DNA from: Sweltsa coloradensis
Taxonomy: Eukaryota; Arthropoda; Insecta; Plecoptera; Chloroperlidae
Reading direction: 5' to 3'
Length of the DNA stretch: 64,000 nt
NCBI GenBank assembly: GCA_024449915.1
Contig: JAMZAV010000629.1
Location: 124,001-188,000, forward strand
Below the pieces are notes generated by a model, which was not told the DNA's origin, made no database searches, and worked only from the letters and a program-made list of their open reading frames with translations. The position numbers and the translations under genes were made by a program. Positions 10,481-22,059 of this stretch are shown here, piece after piece. Every line of letters begins with the position of its first letter. Within the stretch, counting starts at the first letter, position 1.

Positions 10481-10876
10481 TGTTTACCACGCCCTTATCT
10501 TTTCCCGCCGGCTTGATTCTAAATCCCTCCTTCCCTAAACCAACACCGTCAACATTCTTCATCGTATCACTCCGCGTCAGAACATTTCTCACAACCTCGA
10601 CGATCTCGTCGCTCATGGGACTACTTTTCCTGTCTCCGAACACGAGAATGCGACCGAGAAAGGTGTCCTTATCGCTCGGGTATTGTTTGGACAGGGAGCA
10701 GGTGTTGCTTTGTGGGGCGCAAAGTTTGTTCATGACTGTTGTATCCAGCATGGCGCGGGGGGGGGGAGGGGAGGTTGTGTAGCTTCTACAAGATGGATGG
10801 CGCGAGGGTGTAATGGCCGACATTGTGGGGCTTCAAGGCGTCGCTGGACGTTCCCTCATGGCGGACATAACATCGT
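10481..10876 (-). other. 5' untranslated part of the large exon, with upstream ORFs
   Basis: The sequence upstream of the ATG at 10480 runs to a textbook acceptor: tgttttcttctttccag at 10877 and above, on the minus strand. The first bases after it contain three early ATGs. The first opens a 5-codon ORF and the second an 11-codon ORF. The ATG at 10823 opens a 124-codon ORF that ends at 10449, overlapping the main start by 32 bases in a different frame. A run of ten Gs (C on the transcript) lies inside it near 10757-10766. This arrangement would strongly limit translation from 10480 unless ribosomes leak or reinitiate, or unless the assembly has a one-base error. Confidence 0.6.
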
Positions 10877-10879
10877 CTG

Positions 10880-13570
10880 GAAAGAAGAAAACAGAGGCGT
10901 TAGTATCAGGAGTCCACAGTGGGACCCATCTTATGTGCACTAAACTTTTTATCATGATAGCAGAATTCAAAACAAAAGAGGAAAGAATTAGGACAATTCC
11001 CACTAAGAATTGAGTTAGATATCATTGCTAAATGGCTATACAAGAATTGGCACCGTAAGTAAGTGGCCAGTAAATGCCGGTACTAAAATGTCAACCCCAT
11101 CATTGGCGTAAAATGTTATCAGTGAAGTGGAATAAAAATCAATATTCACGCAATGTTTACAGAGTTCACACTTAACCGAATGTGAATGGAATATTCCAAC
11201 AACTCCAGGATTAAAATCCACGCAAATGCAGGACGAAAAATCAAGAACTCTAGGAAAATGTGATCACTCAACAACAAAATGGAACAACAAGTTAGTTTAA
11301 GAAAACAACAAAACTATTTCCTAGTGATGAATGCACTGCAAGTACTGAAAGAGACAGGATGAGTGGATGTCATTCACCCACACTTCAGCAGAACCAACAA
11401 CACAGCTATTTCTTAGTGATGCACTGTGAAATATTTCTCGAGATCATCATTGATTTAACTATCATTGCTGGAAATGTTATTACAACAACACGTGCTAAAC
11501 TATGATCTAACCGCGTGCAGGCCGCTAAGTCTTGATGACAGCAGCTGGATGATGGCTAAGCCCTGCCACGAGTCATGATGTCGAATAAGCCTACTCCCTT
11601 CGGACTAATCTTTTAGACGATATCCGGCTAGCGTCACAGATGTCCAATGTCTCATCCAGCACTTTGCAATGATGTCCCGAGAACAAACATGAAAATATTA
11701 TAGTTGATATCTTTTTAGTAAAAGCTGCGTATGTTAAAATAATAAATAACATCGTATTAAGTCTACTCACTCAGTCACATTCATTGAAGAACTTTAATTA
11801 AAAGCAGACCAAGTCAACCCTGTCGGCGACGACCTTCGACAAGCGAACAATAGCCAATTAAAAATCGGTATTTTAATAGGATACACCAACCAAACAAGCT
11901 GGACACATCACTATGCAAATCTGGCTACAATCAGTGGCTTTTTCTGGATGCAAGGAAAAACATTTTGCTGAAATGCCAAATGTTTACTGACACATTCCGT
12001 TATCATCAAACAAAATTGAAATCTGCATCATAATAGTAGGATAATATATTTTCACGGAGACCTGCCAATTGGACAACTTGTCATACATTATTTAACTAAC
12101 TAGGGAAATATTAGTAGGATTAGAATGTTAAAGTCTATTTCATGTAACTCAAATATATACCATTCGAATTTGTACTGCGGACAACCTTGGAAAAGCGTCA
12201 AATAAGGTTTGCCCGTGTCCGAAAACGAACCAATGACCTCCTACATTCGAATCTCACGAGTAAACCATGGTATTGGTATATCTCTATCGGTTTGCATGGA
12301 AGTATCAGAACAAACTATATTAACAGTTTGAAGTTTAATTATGAAGCAAATATCCTAAGGATTAGGAAACATGTAAAATGGCGATTCTCGCTAGCAGATA
12401 TCAATTATATTGAAACGGAGAAGTTTCAAGATGAGAAAACCCACAGAAGTCACGAAGTTGCTAAATAGTATTAGTCACATTACTATTGAGGTCGAGCTGT
12501 GTGCGTAGATAGTCACCGCATGAGATTGAGGTGAGGCTATATGTGTCATATTAGCTTCGTTAGGACACTGACCATACATCACGCTCATTAACCAGTATAT
12601 TTGACACCGCAGGAAGCATCCGCAAACATAATGAAACGAAGCATCAAGACAGAAACCCACAAGTCACATCAATGTTTGCCTGACATTTGGTTTTTATTTG
12701 TACGAAGTATTCACATATTTAGTTATATTGGTCTAAGCCGTTAGACACTTTACATAGACATTCAAAAATATAAATAAGTAAATAAGTTCACACGACAACA
12801 CGCAACAAACTACACTAATTGACATGAACTTACAGGTATTGCCTGCATTGCATACAATATTTAAATTTTTATGAAGATGTATATTATTTATTATTTAAAG
12901 TAAAAAGTTCTAACAGCAAAAGTGAATTGTAATGACCATTCTTCAAAATACAAAATAAGTAAATTTAATTAAAATTCATTAAAAACCTACAATTAACAAC
13001 AGTTAAAAATCTTACAATTAACTATATATTCAAAATATATTCAAAAGATCTAAAAAATTAATTTACGAAAATAGGTCAATGCTAATGACTTCAACTGCAG
13101 TCCAATCACGGATTGATTTTTAGAAAGTAATTAAATTTTGTATAATGCATATAATAAGATCATTATCGTTGAATTAACAATGATTATTTAAAAATCTGAA
13201 AATTATGCGCGATCTCAAATATTTTCGCATGAGAATGAGATTCTAAACATTGTATTGATTAAAGATAAACGAAAATTTTTACTCTGCCAATGTGGCTATT
13301 AATTTTTGTAAAACGAGGCATTATAAGATACTAATTATTGAAAGTCTTCTGAGAGTTCATTGCAATGGTGGCAGACAAGTTATGTGTAGAGTAAACAGTT
13401 GGAGAAAGTAAACCCGGGTTTAAACTTCCTCACAATCTCAAACAAATATCCATGTTTAAATAGTCGATAAACACAGCTCCCAAGTTAACTTATCATTCAC
13501 AGTATTTCTTAGATTAAATTTAAACCACACTTGGACCTATAACAGTTTCATTATAAAACTTCATTAAGAG
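10880..13570. other. Putative first intron, gene-free
   Basis: AT-rich. Around 13079-13122 a stretch reading, in reverse, aatcaatccgtgattggact then gcagttgaag matches the LINE-like 3' region at 17885-17925, so an old minus-oriented copy of that element probably covers part of 12700-13160. ORFs here (12187-12468 and others) show no recognisable feature. Confidence 0.45.
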
Positions 13571-13950
13571 TCTGCAATACCAGTGATTTTTTTCTGGAAG
13601 TTTTTCTGAAGCCAGTTTTTATCGGATTATTACCAGCCTTTGCACATAATATGTTATGGTCGTGTATATGAAGCATTCATTGAGGCTCATTTTTTTTTAA
13701 CTATCACAAAAATTCATTGTAAATTAAATTGATTTTTAGGATTTAGGGTTTTTGTATCCAATAAAATTGGTAAATTTCGGAATTTATTTTGTGCGCAATG
13801 CTCAATTATATCTGGTTATCTATGACTTAGAGTGACCATATCCTTGCTTAACAATTACGCAAAATTGCATCTCGATCGGATGACAATAATTGGAAGCAGA
13901 AAAAGTTCAAAAAAGTTTCAAAAAGGTATAGTTGACTCTTAAACAGTTGT
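13571..13950 (+). repeat. 380-bp dispersed repeat, right arm of an inverted pair
   Basis: Opposite-orientation partner of 8210-8588 (see there for the shared blocks). It lies in the intron upstream of the large coding exon if the first exon at 15586 is right. A short related piece may occur near 46915-46960 (cagccagaaaac, gattgatatgcaact). Confidence 0.75.
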
Positions 13951-14599
13951 GCTAAAGACAGACACAACATCTGAAATAATAAATATTGAAGATAAAGTTA
14001 GACTTTATAGATAAAATGATTAAATGCTGTCAAGTTGCTGTAGTAAGGCGTCCAAGGTTTATCTTCATTCACAATCACTCATATTTATTTACGTATCAAC
14101 GAAATAAGCTTACAAGTTGTAAATAATAAGAAAAATAATATTATCATTATGGTTTGATGTGTATATTAATATAAGATGAAATATTATTGAACGACAAATT
14201 ACTCAATATTCTGAATATTCGCTACAGTTTAGCAAAAACTCACTTGTGATAGTAAAATAACATGAACGTGAATAGTAACAAATGTTTGAACCCAATCTAG
14301 TGTTGAGAAATAATTGTGAAATATAAAAAGGTGTGTAAAACAAACTCAAAATAACACATTTAAAATTGATAGAATACATAAAAACAATGTCCTACATTAA
14401 ACTTCCATTCCATAAAGTAGGTCAATCAAATTTTCAACTTTCTTTAATAAGGGACCAATTTTTATTTATTCACTTGATCGGCAAATCTAGCTCGATCATA
14501 TCACATACAGTTTGAACCACTTTTCGACTTCCAAATTTCACACAAAAAAATTAGGATTTTTGGGGACGATGTTAAACTAAGGGATGAGCGCATATCACT

Positions 14600-14735
14600 G
14601 TCAGAGCACATTTTACCATTTCAAATATGTTTTACCCTACGCAAACTTGCAAAACTACTACAAGTTACGTGTTTGGTGGCACATCTACGGTCAGTTAAAA
14701 ACAAAAATGATCAATTATTGAAAAATGTGCTCTGA
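14600..14735. mobile_element. Small inverted-repeat element
   Basis: GTCAGAGCACATTTTA at 14600 is answered by the inverse, AAAATGTGCTCTGATA, near 14723-14737. The arms are about 15 bp with one mismatch and the element is about 136 bp, which fits a MITE. No clear target-site duplication was found. Confidence 0.5.
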
Positions 14736-15585
14736 TAGGACAACACACTTTTACTAAACATTTTGTGCAAACCCAACCGATAGGACAAATGATAGAACTT
14801 CCAAATGATCCAGACTAAACCTCTGTGTTCTGTGTAACAAAACAATCTGGTTTTCTCGAGCTCAGCCAACAGTCTGAAATTTTCAACTCGAGAATTGTCC
14901 AGACTATTTTTTTAAATTAAAATTGCAAATTGTTCAGACAGTAGGCGAGTCGGTTTGACAACATTGTTTTAACCCATGACCTGAGTTGACGACGCAGATC
15001 AAGAGAGTAATTCGTGACTCATAAGTCTGTCGGATGTTGCCACATTAATTCATCCTTGATTATCGAGGAGAAGATACTAACTATTCTCTATCAGTTTGAC
15101 GGCGTTCGTTTAGCAACTCAGTAACAGTAAGCTAACAAAGAATCTATAGTATGTTTTACATAGAAACACTGAAGAGTCTAGGAGACTAGTAAACCGTTTG
15201 CAAATCAATGTCTGATTCGGCTCGATCCAAGACACCGGCAATCCTGACTGAATTCTTCTTCGAAAATTTGATTACCGCAACGTGAGATTTCATGATTTTT
15301 GCTGGTAACTTAAAATATAATGATAATCAATTATCATTAATTCCACTTTCTATTCGAATGTATCTCGACTAACTGAATCGATATATCGTATTGTCAACAA
15401 ACCTGTGTTTGATAAATAATTAACTAAAGCAACACAAATGCAAACTAATATGTTCAGTGCCAGTGTTTAGCACTGGAACTGGAAGCTGTGAGATACTTAA
15501 TGCTGAATAATTCACAACAGTATTTTCAGCTGCACCCCATCCGCATGACCCAACAATGACAAACTATATCAAACTTGGAACTCAC

Positions 15586-15800
15586 CTCTCTCACGTAAGA
15601 AAACATGCACAACTAGCTAACAGCGAAGCGTATCGTCCCCCGGCACTGACCGGGAACACTGTGGCTCTGACTCGGAAGTGCATCCTCCAGCCTCCTGTTG
15701 CCCTGATCACAAGGAAGTGGCAGGACGCAACACATCCGCGGGAGATAACTAGAAAGATATCGACACTCGCCTACGAGGAAAGATATCGAAACCAATCACG
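15586..15800 (-). other. Probable 5' noncoding first exon and core promoter
   Basis: A GC-rich block in AT-rich surroundings. Read on the minus strand it ends ACGTGAGAG|GTGAGT at 15586/15585, a near-perfect donor. The next strong acceptor in the same direction is at 10877, before the coding exon, giving an intron of about 4.7 kb. A CCAAT box (15792-15796) directly abuts a CACGTG E-box (15797-15802) at the upstream edge, which suits a promoter. The 5' end is a guess. ORFs of 60-85 codons occur on both strands here and are not convincing. The link to the downstream gene is inferred from strand and spacing only. Confidence 0.5.
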
Positions 15801-15802
15801 TG
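15792..15802 (-). promoter_or_regulatory. CCAAT box next to CACGTG E-box
   Basis: ACCAATCACGTG on the plus strand (ATTGG following CACGTG on the minus strand). These are classical NF-Y and bHLH (USF/Myc-type) sites lying immediately upstream of the putative minus-strand first exon. Their function is inferred from position. Confidence 0.35.
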
Positions 15803-16016
15803 ACATTAATTAATAATTAAGTTATAATAACAATTAATCGGTCGGGTCATTTCGCCCCGTCGAATATATTTTATTGTTTTACCTTCTTTCCCTGACCAGG
15901 AACTGGATCAGTCCAAAGAAAGTGAAGTTCAATGGAGTGATCGTATTTTCGTATTCTCGAGTTCTCAATAATTATGAGTTTATGACATTGCTGATGTGGA
16001 GAAGACGTCTTGATTA

Positions 16017-16263
16017 GAATTTACTTATTTATTTAACGTCTATCATATTCAGTTAAAAAACTGATTTACAAACGAGGACAACTAAATAAATCTAATTACA
16101 TAGATGCAGACACAACAATGAATTAACATTTAAGTACATATTTGAAATAGTAATTTTAGAACAACAATGCATTAAAACACAACAATTTTGGTAACAAATT
16201 CAAAATGGATATTAAATGCAATTAGAAATGAATCAAATATAAAAAAGGGGTGGGAAAAAAAAT

Positions 16264-16292
<29 letters not shown>
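16017..16292 (-). mobile_element. LINE-like 3' end, minus oriented
   Basis: The reverse complement matches 22060-22292 over most of its length, including ATTAGATTTATTTAGTTGTC, AAATCAGTTTTT, and TAGACGTTAAATAAATAA as the tail, with a T/C-rich (here GAAA)n stretch at the far end. A third related piece is at 51960-52112. It is a 3'-end-only dispersed element, probably a 5'-truncated LINE. Confidence 0.7.
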
Positions 16293-16294
<2 letters not shown>

Positions 16295-16557
16295 GAAGAG
16301 GAAAAAACGAAAAACGAACAACGAAAAGAAAAAACTGATTTATAAGACGATCCCACTCAAACGAATATGAGGTTTGCTAAAAATCAGGAACAGTAAATCT
16401 GGGAGTAATCAAACTTTCGCGGAAGAAACCACCGAACGCGAATCTTCGAATGAAATGCAATTTAATTTATAGAAGGCTAGTTACTGTTTTTGTGGTTAAT
16501 ATTGTGGCTTGGCTTACGTTATCGTATTTTTTTTTTTAATTTATAATTACTTGTTTT

Positions 16558-16590
16558 CTGAGGATAGACCACAAGGTTGGTCTGAAACGT
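16558..16590 (+). ncRNA. Hammerhead-ribozyme-like core, retroelement end
   Basis: CTGAGGA, a six-bp stem AGACCA/TGGTCT with a CAAGGT loop, then GAAAC. CTGANGA..GAAA with a stem II between is the conserved hammerhead core, and such motifs are known in the terminal repeats of Penelope-like elements. A T is bulged before stem II, and I could not identify stems I and III, so activity is doubtful. Confidence 0.35.
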
Positions 16591-16744
16591 TAAAACATTA
16601 ATATTTATTCAACGCGACTAAATGACCTGACCAATTGTAGTTATTAAATTCCAGAACGTGTATAATGCATCCAGCCGAGTAAAAAATTAACAAAAACTTT
16701 GTTTGTTTCTAGCTTGCTTAAAGCGCTTCAAATCAGATTTCGGG

Positions 16745-16990
16745 GTAGAGCATTTTTATCAGATTTTAGATAAAATCAAATGAGCTATTTTTTGTCGAAA
16801 CCTCTTTCGGTAAATCTTTATGTTGTAATCCTCTTTCTCGTCTTCATGGATGAAACCCAGACCTTTAGACAAAATATTATAAACTTGCCCCATTTCCTGG
16901 ACAATTCCACTTGAATTGTGTTTTGTAGCTTGATGAGCCCCGCCTCTAGCTCGGCTGAATATTAATATAACGGCGGCGCTCTTTGCTGAT
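16745..16990 (-). pseudogene. Protein-like minus-strand reading frame, unassigned
   Basis: One minus-strand frame is open for about 80 codons and reads EMGQVYNILSKGLGFIHEDE, then KEDYNIKIYRKRF. LSKGLGF followed by an Asp and Arg-rich segment faintly recalls the N-terminal region of Penelope-type RTs (LLSKGLNF). The neighbouring hammerhead-like core at 16558 makes a retroelement remnant plausible. Not firm. Confidence 0.25.
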
Positions 16991-17006
16991 GTCGTCTCAG
17001 TTCTTC

Positions 17007-17105
17007 TTATCTGACTTCCTTGCTGATGAGTTTACAGACTCCGTTGTAAATGTGCTGTAGCTGATTGTTCGCCGACAGAAGGCCCGCGTGCATATTGTAG
17101 TAATA
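17007..17105 (-). other. Possible terminal exon, 32 codons
   Basis: After an acceptor-like cctggccctgtag on the minus strand (17106), the frame reads YYYNMHAGLLSANNQLQHIY, then NGVCKLISKEVR and a stop at 17009-17007. Composition and codon choice look coding, but there is no poly(A) signal that I trust and I do not recognise the family. It could be a retroelement fragment. Confidence 0.25.
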
Positions 17106-17260
17106 CTACAGGGCCAGGCGCGCGAAGAAACTCTCTTTCGAATAGGGGGAAGGGTAATTTTGAGCTGATGAGCTTTTTTGCTTCTACATCCAAGTAGCCA
17201 CAAGTCAGCACTGTCTGCCACTAGTTTTCCAGTTGTAGCCGATGTTTAACGTTTTGAATT

Positions 17261-17278
17261 GGGGGGGGGGGGGGGGGG
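17261..17278. repeat. Poly-G run of 18
   Basis: Uninterrupted run of G followed by further G-rich sequence to about 17330. Likely length-polymorphic. Confidence 0.9.
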
Positions 17279-17339
17279 ATCACACAAGGATCTTGTGGGG
17301 GGGTCACGGGAAGAGGGGAAGGGGGAATTTTCCCCTTCC

Positions 17340-17344
17340 TGTTC

Positions 17345-17380
<36 letters not shown>

Positions 17381-17690
17381 TTGCTTAACGTATCATATTA
17401 ATGCACTTTGGCTATTTGAGACGATGAGTGGTGATAGATGAGGATGAAGTATGAACAGAAAGGAGGAGGGGAAACCCGGTACCGGCACGTAGCCTACACC
17501 TTTCGAAAAGTACCAAGGGGACCAACATCTTAACGTCCCATCCGAAAGGACGGTGTAACCTTGACAGTCATAGGTTCCTCCACTAACCCGGACTGACGAG
17601 CAGACGTCGAGGAGAATGAAGCCGTTACACTAGCTCTCGAACCCTACATCTGCTCTAACCGCCTGTACATAGGTTAACGCTTTATGTTTC
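17340..17690 (-). repeat. SINE-like repeat, minus copy of 2690-3028
   Basis: Begins with a run of seven or eight GATT units (the tail in reverse), then the reversed ATTAATGCACTTTGGCTATT box, GAGTGGTGATAGATGAG, and the ggtaccggcacgtagcctac block shared with 2690-3028. This copy is longer at its 5' side, to about 17690. Confidence 0.7.
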
Positions 17691-17859
17691 CACCACCAGT
17701 CTTGTCTCCATGTTTCCATTTCATGTTCCATCTCGCCTTACTAGTCTTACGCACCTTTTCCATGTAGCTACCCTAGACTTTCTATTACCCGTGGATCTAT
17801 CACCTTTCGTTTACCTTCCTTTTATAATAATTTACCTAATTTACCAAAGTTCGACATAT

Positions 17860-18142
17860 TCCCTGATTGTAATACTTTCAAAAAATCAATCCGTGATTGG
17901 ACTGCAGTTGAAGGTCATTAGCATTTCCCCCTCTATTCTTTTAAACATTATTTACTCTTATGTTTGTTGCACTTATAATTTTGATATATTTGTTTATTGT
18001 TCATCAATATAAATAATTATTTGTTAATTTGAAGGTAATTAATGTAATTTTAACTTTCACTTATTTATATATTATATAAGGATTGTCTATTTAAAATGAG
18101 ACTTGTGCTGTACGAGACTCTTATATAAATAAATAAAATAGG
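17860..18142 (+). mobile_element. LINE-like 3' end with AAAT tail
   Basis: AT-rich, ends ATAAATAAATAAAATAGGGC like the segment at 5377-5400. It contains the phrase gtgattggactgcagttgaa, also present in reverse near 13095. Untranslated 3' part of a LINE; no RT domain remains. Confidence 0.5.
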
Positions 18143-18149
18143 GCTCAAC

Positions 18150-19700
18150 AATAACGGAAGTAAGACAGCCTGCCCAAAACACACTCGGAATAAGGAAGTA
18201 CTTATGAATAAAAGCTAAAATTAAATTAATATATCAAAAATGGGCGATAGTAGTAGGGGGGGGGGGGCGTAAAAAACTTTGCAGTGGGCCCTGGAGCCAT
18301 AGTTACGTCACTGCTCGTGCTGAAAGAGTTAGTCTAGAATGTTTCCCACACTGCGGTAGACGGTTGTGTGATAAGAACTTTGAATTATGCATATGTATTT
18401 ACACCTTCGTTTGGTATACACTAAGAAGGCTTACCGCAATCTTCACTTGTTTGTTTACTGCGTGGGTGTGCTGGTAAGTCAACATCACTGCACGGGTGAG
18501 ATATGAAGGCCTAAGGGTCACAGTGAGAACTGAGAAGAGAGAGGCGATGAAGATGTGGCTCAATAATGCAACGATTGGTCGTTGTATACTACAATTGCCT
18601 GGATATAGAATGAATGTTCTTACACTAAAAAGTAGAAATTTTTGGGCACTGTAAAGTATAAACTTATAACCAAAAATACTATATCGCTATAACGATACCT
18701 AGAATAATATGGTGAGTTCACTTCCAGTTTGTGATCGAGGTATTCCTGTATTGGCTTCTCTTACATCCAATGGAACAATTTAACCACAAGGAAAATTAAT
18801 GTGAAAATCTTTTCAATCTCAAACACGTATTCACCTTTGATTCTTGATTTCCTGACCAGTGATCACAACGTTTAAACTATCACTTCCAAACTTCAATAGG
18901 AACTGACAAGAACTTTGACGACCACCACATCACATACTAGAATCTAGGTGTATTGATCCAATACCACCACCTTATCACACTCGCTGATAAACCTTATCTA
19001 TTAGACAAACACGACCATAAAAATAATAAATTGCACTTGTTATCTTATCATTATCTCAGCAATCAATATTGATGTTTTTGAAATTCGATTATAAACGAAG
19101 TTTAACCTTTGTCAATTATAATTCAATATTCCGTCTGACATTGTATCTTGTAGGCTGCTACTCTCAGTGCAAGATAATTATATAAGTACCATCAATATGT
19201 AATATGAAAACAACAACATATATACGTGAATTAGTATGCTACAGAACAACGTAATTTTAATCATTGTAACATATAGCAAAATTACACAATTAGAAGTATT
19301 TATTTTTAAAAAATTCATAATTTTGACAACATTATATACAAACCATTATACCAACAAACCATAACACAACAACAAACTATACACAATCAGTCAGAGTTGA
19401 CAGAACCTCTCGTCATTACGATATTGTTCTAATCATGCATAATTTTGTCGTAATCACAATGCAATTCATAACTGATTAGCAATCACCTATCTCGTCCTTC
19501 ATTATTGCTATAATCACAGAATGTCACCGGAAACATGTAACAAATGCTATGTTAGTAACTGATGTGATAAGCTTCTCAATGCACTGAGCAGTTTTGAATT
19601 GCAGCTGCCAGCCAGGCCATAGATTGTAGCAAGTCCGTGTAAAATCTAAATCAAGAATGCCAACGCTAATGCTAATCCTTACTTTTGTTCGGTCATTCCT
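18150..19700. other. Gene-free stretch
   Basis: No coding signal. A G-run (18257-18267) followed by ccatagttacgtcactgctc near 18298 resembles the end of a DNA element. The rest is plain AT-rich sequence. Confidence 0.4.
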
Positions 19701-19715
19701 AGGAAAACGCCAAAA

Positions 19716-20747
19716 TCGTTGTTAGACTAGTGAGTAGGCGAGCCATGTGTTGAGTACCCGGTAACATTCCCTTTTTCCCCCTACCTAAGGCTTCCCTAGC
19801 CTAGATCATAAGCTAAAGTGGCGCATTATGGCCTTACAGTAGACGCGCCCTTATACCAACTAAACTAATGCGTCTCTGTATGAAAGTTGTGAGACTTCAA
19901 TGCTGTCTTGAAGTTTAGCTTCAAAGTCGTTGTTAGACGAGTGAGTGAGCCATGTGTTGAGTACCCCGTAACATTCCCTTTCTTCCCCCTACCTAAGGCT
20001 TCCCTAGCCTATCATAGGCTAGAGTGGCGCCTTATGGCCTAACAGTTGACGTACCCTTATACCAACTAAACTAATGCGTCTTTGTATGAAAGTTGTGGGA
20101 CTTCAATGCTGTCTTGAAGTTTAGCTTCAAAGTCGTTGTTAGACGAGTGAGTGAGCCATGTGTTGAGTACCCCGTAACATTCCCTTTCTTCCCCCTACCT
20201 AAGGTCTCCCTAGCCTATCATAGGCTAGAGTGGCGCCTTATGGCCTAACAGTTGACGTACCCTTATACCAACTAAACTAATGCGTCTTTGTATGAAAGTT
20301 GTGGGACTTCAATGGTGTCTTGAAGTTTAGCTTCAAAGTCGTTGTTAGACGAGTGAGTGAGCCATGTGTTGAGTACCCCGTAACATTTTTTCTTTCTTGC
20401 CCTACCTAAGGTCTCCCTAGCCTATCATAGGCTAGAGTGACGCCTTATGACCTAACAGTTGACGTACCCTTATACCAACTAAACTAATGCGTCTTTGTAT
20501 GAAAGTTGTGGGACTTCAATGCTGTCTTGAAGTTTAGCTTCAAAGTCGTTGTTAGACGAGTGAGTGAGCCATGTGTTGAGTACCCGGTAACATTCCCTTT
20601 CTTGCCCTACCTAAGGTCTCCCTAGCCTATCATAGGCTAGAGTGGCGCCTTATGGCCTAACAGTTGATGTACCCTTATACCAACTAAACTAATGCGTCTT
20701 TGTATGAAAGTTGTGAGACTTCAATGGTGTCTTGAAGTTTAGCTTCC
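19716..20747. repeat. Five-copy tandem array, period about 206 bp
   Basis: Units begin at tcgttgttagac, positions 19716, 19927, 20133, 20339 and 20546 (spacings 211, 206, 206, 207). Each unit has two hairpins: CTAGCCTATCATAGGCTAG (8-bp arms, 3-nt loop) and TTGAAGTTTAGCTTCAA (6-bp arms). Units 2-5 are nearly identical and the first is the most diverged. The segment with TGGCGCCTTATGGCCTAACA in each unit is the reverse of the start of the repeats at 30780 and 58380, so the satellite was built from that family. Confidence 0.93.
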
Positions 20748-21310
20748 TAGCTGGGTAAATGTCTTCATGGCGCGGACTAAGAATTATATTTCCTGCATGG
20801 TGCAGCCAGACGGATAGGTCATCAAGCAAGAAAACCAGACGAGCTATTAAAACTTCACTACTGTGAAACTAAAAAGCACTAAAAACCCAAGAGTGAAAAC
20901 GTGTGCCTTGTGAGGTTGCAGTATAATTTGCGTTGACCGTGACATTTTCAAAATATGTCAAGTCAGTTTATGTATGTGAATTGTTTTATTTTTATTTTCC
21001 ATTTCTCTACTTTTTCATTTTGTACTCTATTGTTCTTTGTTTATTACATTTATTTTACTGCCTCTATATAACACAAGTTTTTAATTTCATACTTTTCCTA
21101 GTAACTACATTAACGTATTTTACTTTACATTTTAAAAAAAATCAATTCGAGATTTAAGTTTGTTAACAGTGTATAATACACATTAATTTAAAACGACAAT
21201 TACCATTTTGCATAGTTTGTGTCATTATTTTGATTACGATTATAACTATCATTAAAATTATTTGATCAGTACATTTCGCAGCGAAGACTATATTATTAAT
21301 TTTGACTTTT

Positions 21311-21344
21311 GACGTTTCAGCCCAAACCGTGAGGTGTTCATCAG
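21311..21344 (-). ncRNA. Hammerhead-like core of a Penelope-type terminus
   Basis: Reverse complement reads CTGATGAACACCTCACGGTT, then TGGGCT and GAAACGTC. CTGATGA..GAAA matches the hammerhead catalytic core exactly, but the stem II pairing is weak (ACACC against GGGCT only partly pairs). Text of this kind is common at the ends of Penelope-like and related retroelements. Confidence 0.35.
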
Positions 21345-21888
21345 AAAACAAACAATTTAATATATTTGATGTTTTAATAATTATTGGTGTGAAATTGAAA
21401 CGTGGGCCGGAAGAACGTTATTGAGTATAAAATTTCTCCCAAAACATTTAAAAGCAAAAACCACCGAAATATTTCTTTACAGCAATTCACTTTTCACCTC
21501 GTCTGGGAAAAAAACATTGGATACACATTTTTAAAGTCACTTTTTATTGTCGAACAACGTTGGCTGCATGTATCGCAAATATTTTCACAGCTCTAATGTT
21601 TCAAGTGTTTTAAGTGTTGCTAGTCGCGGGTGCAATAAACTGGTGCAGCGTAGTAAGAAGTAAGATCGCACTGATGTAATCACGACAGAGAACAATACAA
21701 GTCGCACGATGTGAGGTCACGTGACACTGCACGTTGCGTTAGTTAGGCTGATAAGCGAGTGGACTCGTGAAACTCCACGTGCAGAGTTGAGAGTAGTTCT
21801 ATCAGGTTGGACTAGGGAGAGTGTAGTGAGATTAGTGACAAGATGGCGGGAGTTGTTAGTGATTTGATGATGATAATGGTGGTTTTTG

Positions 21889-21950
21889 TTACTTAACGTC
21901 TCTATTAATCTACTAAGACTATTCGAGACGATGAGTGTGGAGAGACGACG
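21889..21950 (-). repeat. SINE tail fragment
   Basis: In reverse it carries the GTCTCGAATAG..TAGATTAATAGAGACGTTAAG boxes shared with 39690-39719 and 2950-3000. Confidence 0.5.
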
Positions 21951-22059
21951 ATAAAGGATTATTACAAACAACAAATGCTTTACAAGTTTTGATTTTTTTC
22001 TGATTTTTGGCAAACCTCACATTCGTTTGAGTATGAACGTCTAGTAGGTCAGTTTTTCT

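Noticed and set aside
8701..10538. Seven plus-strand ORFs and a minus-strand 141-codon ORF over the large exon
   Set aside because: They are antisense or out-of-frame shadows of the well-supported minus-strand exon, whose borders and phase agree with its neighbours.
19716..20747. Repeated coding domain
   Set aside because: The unit length varies (206, 207, 211), stops occur in every frame, and hairpins dominate.
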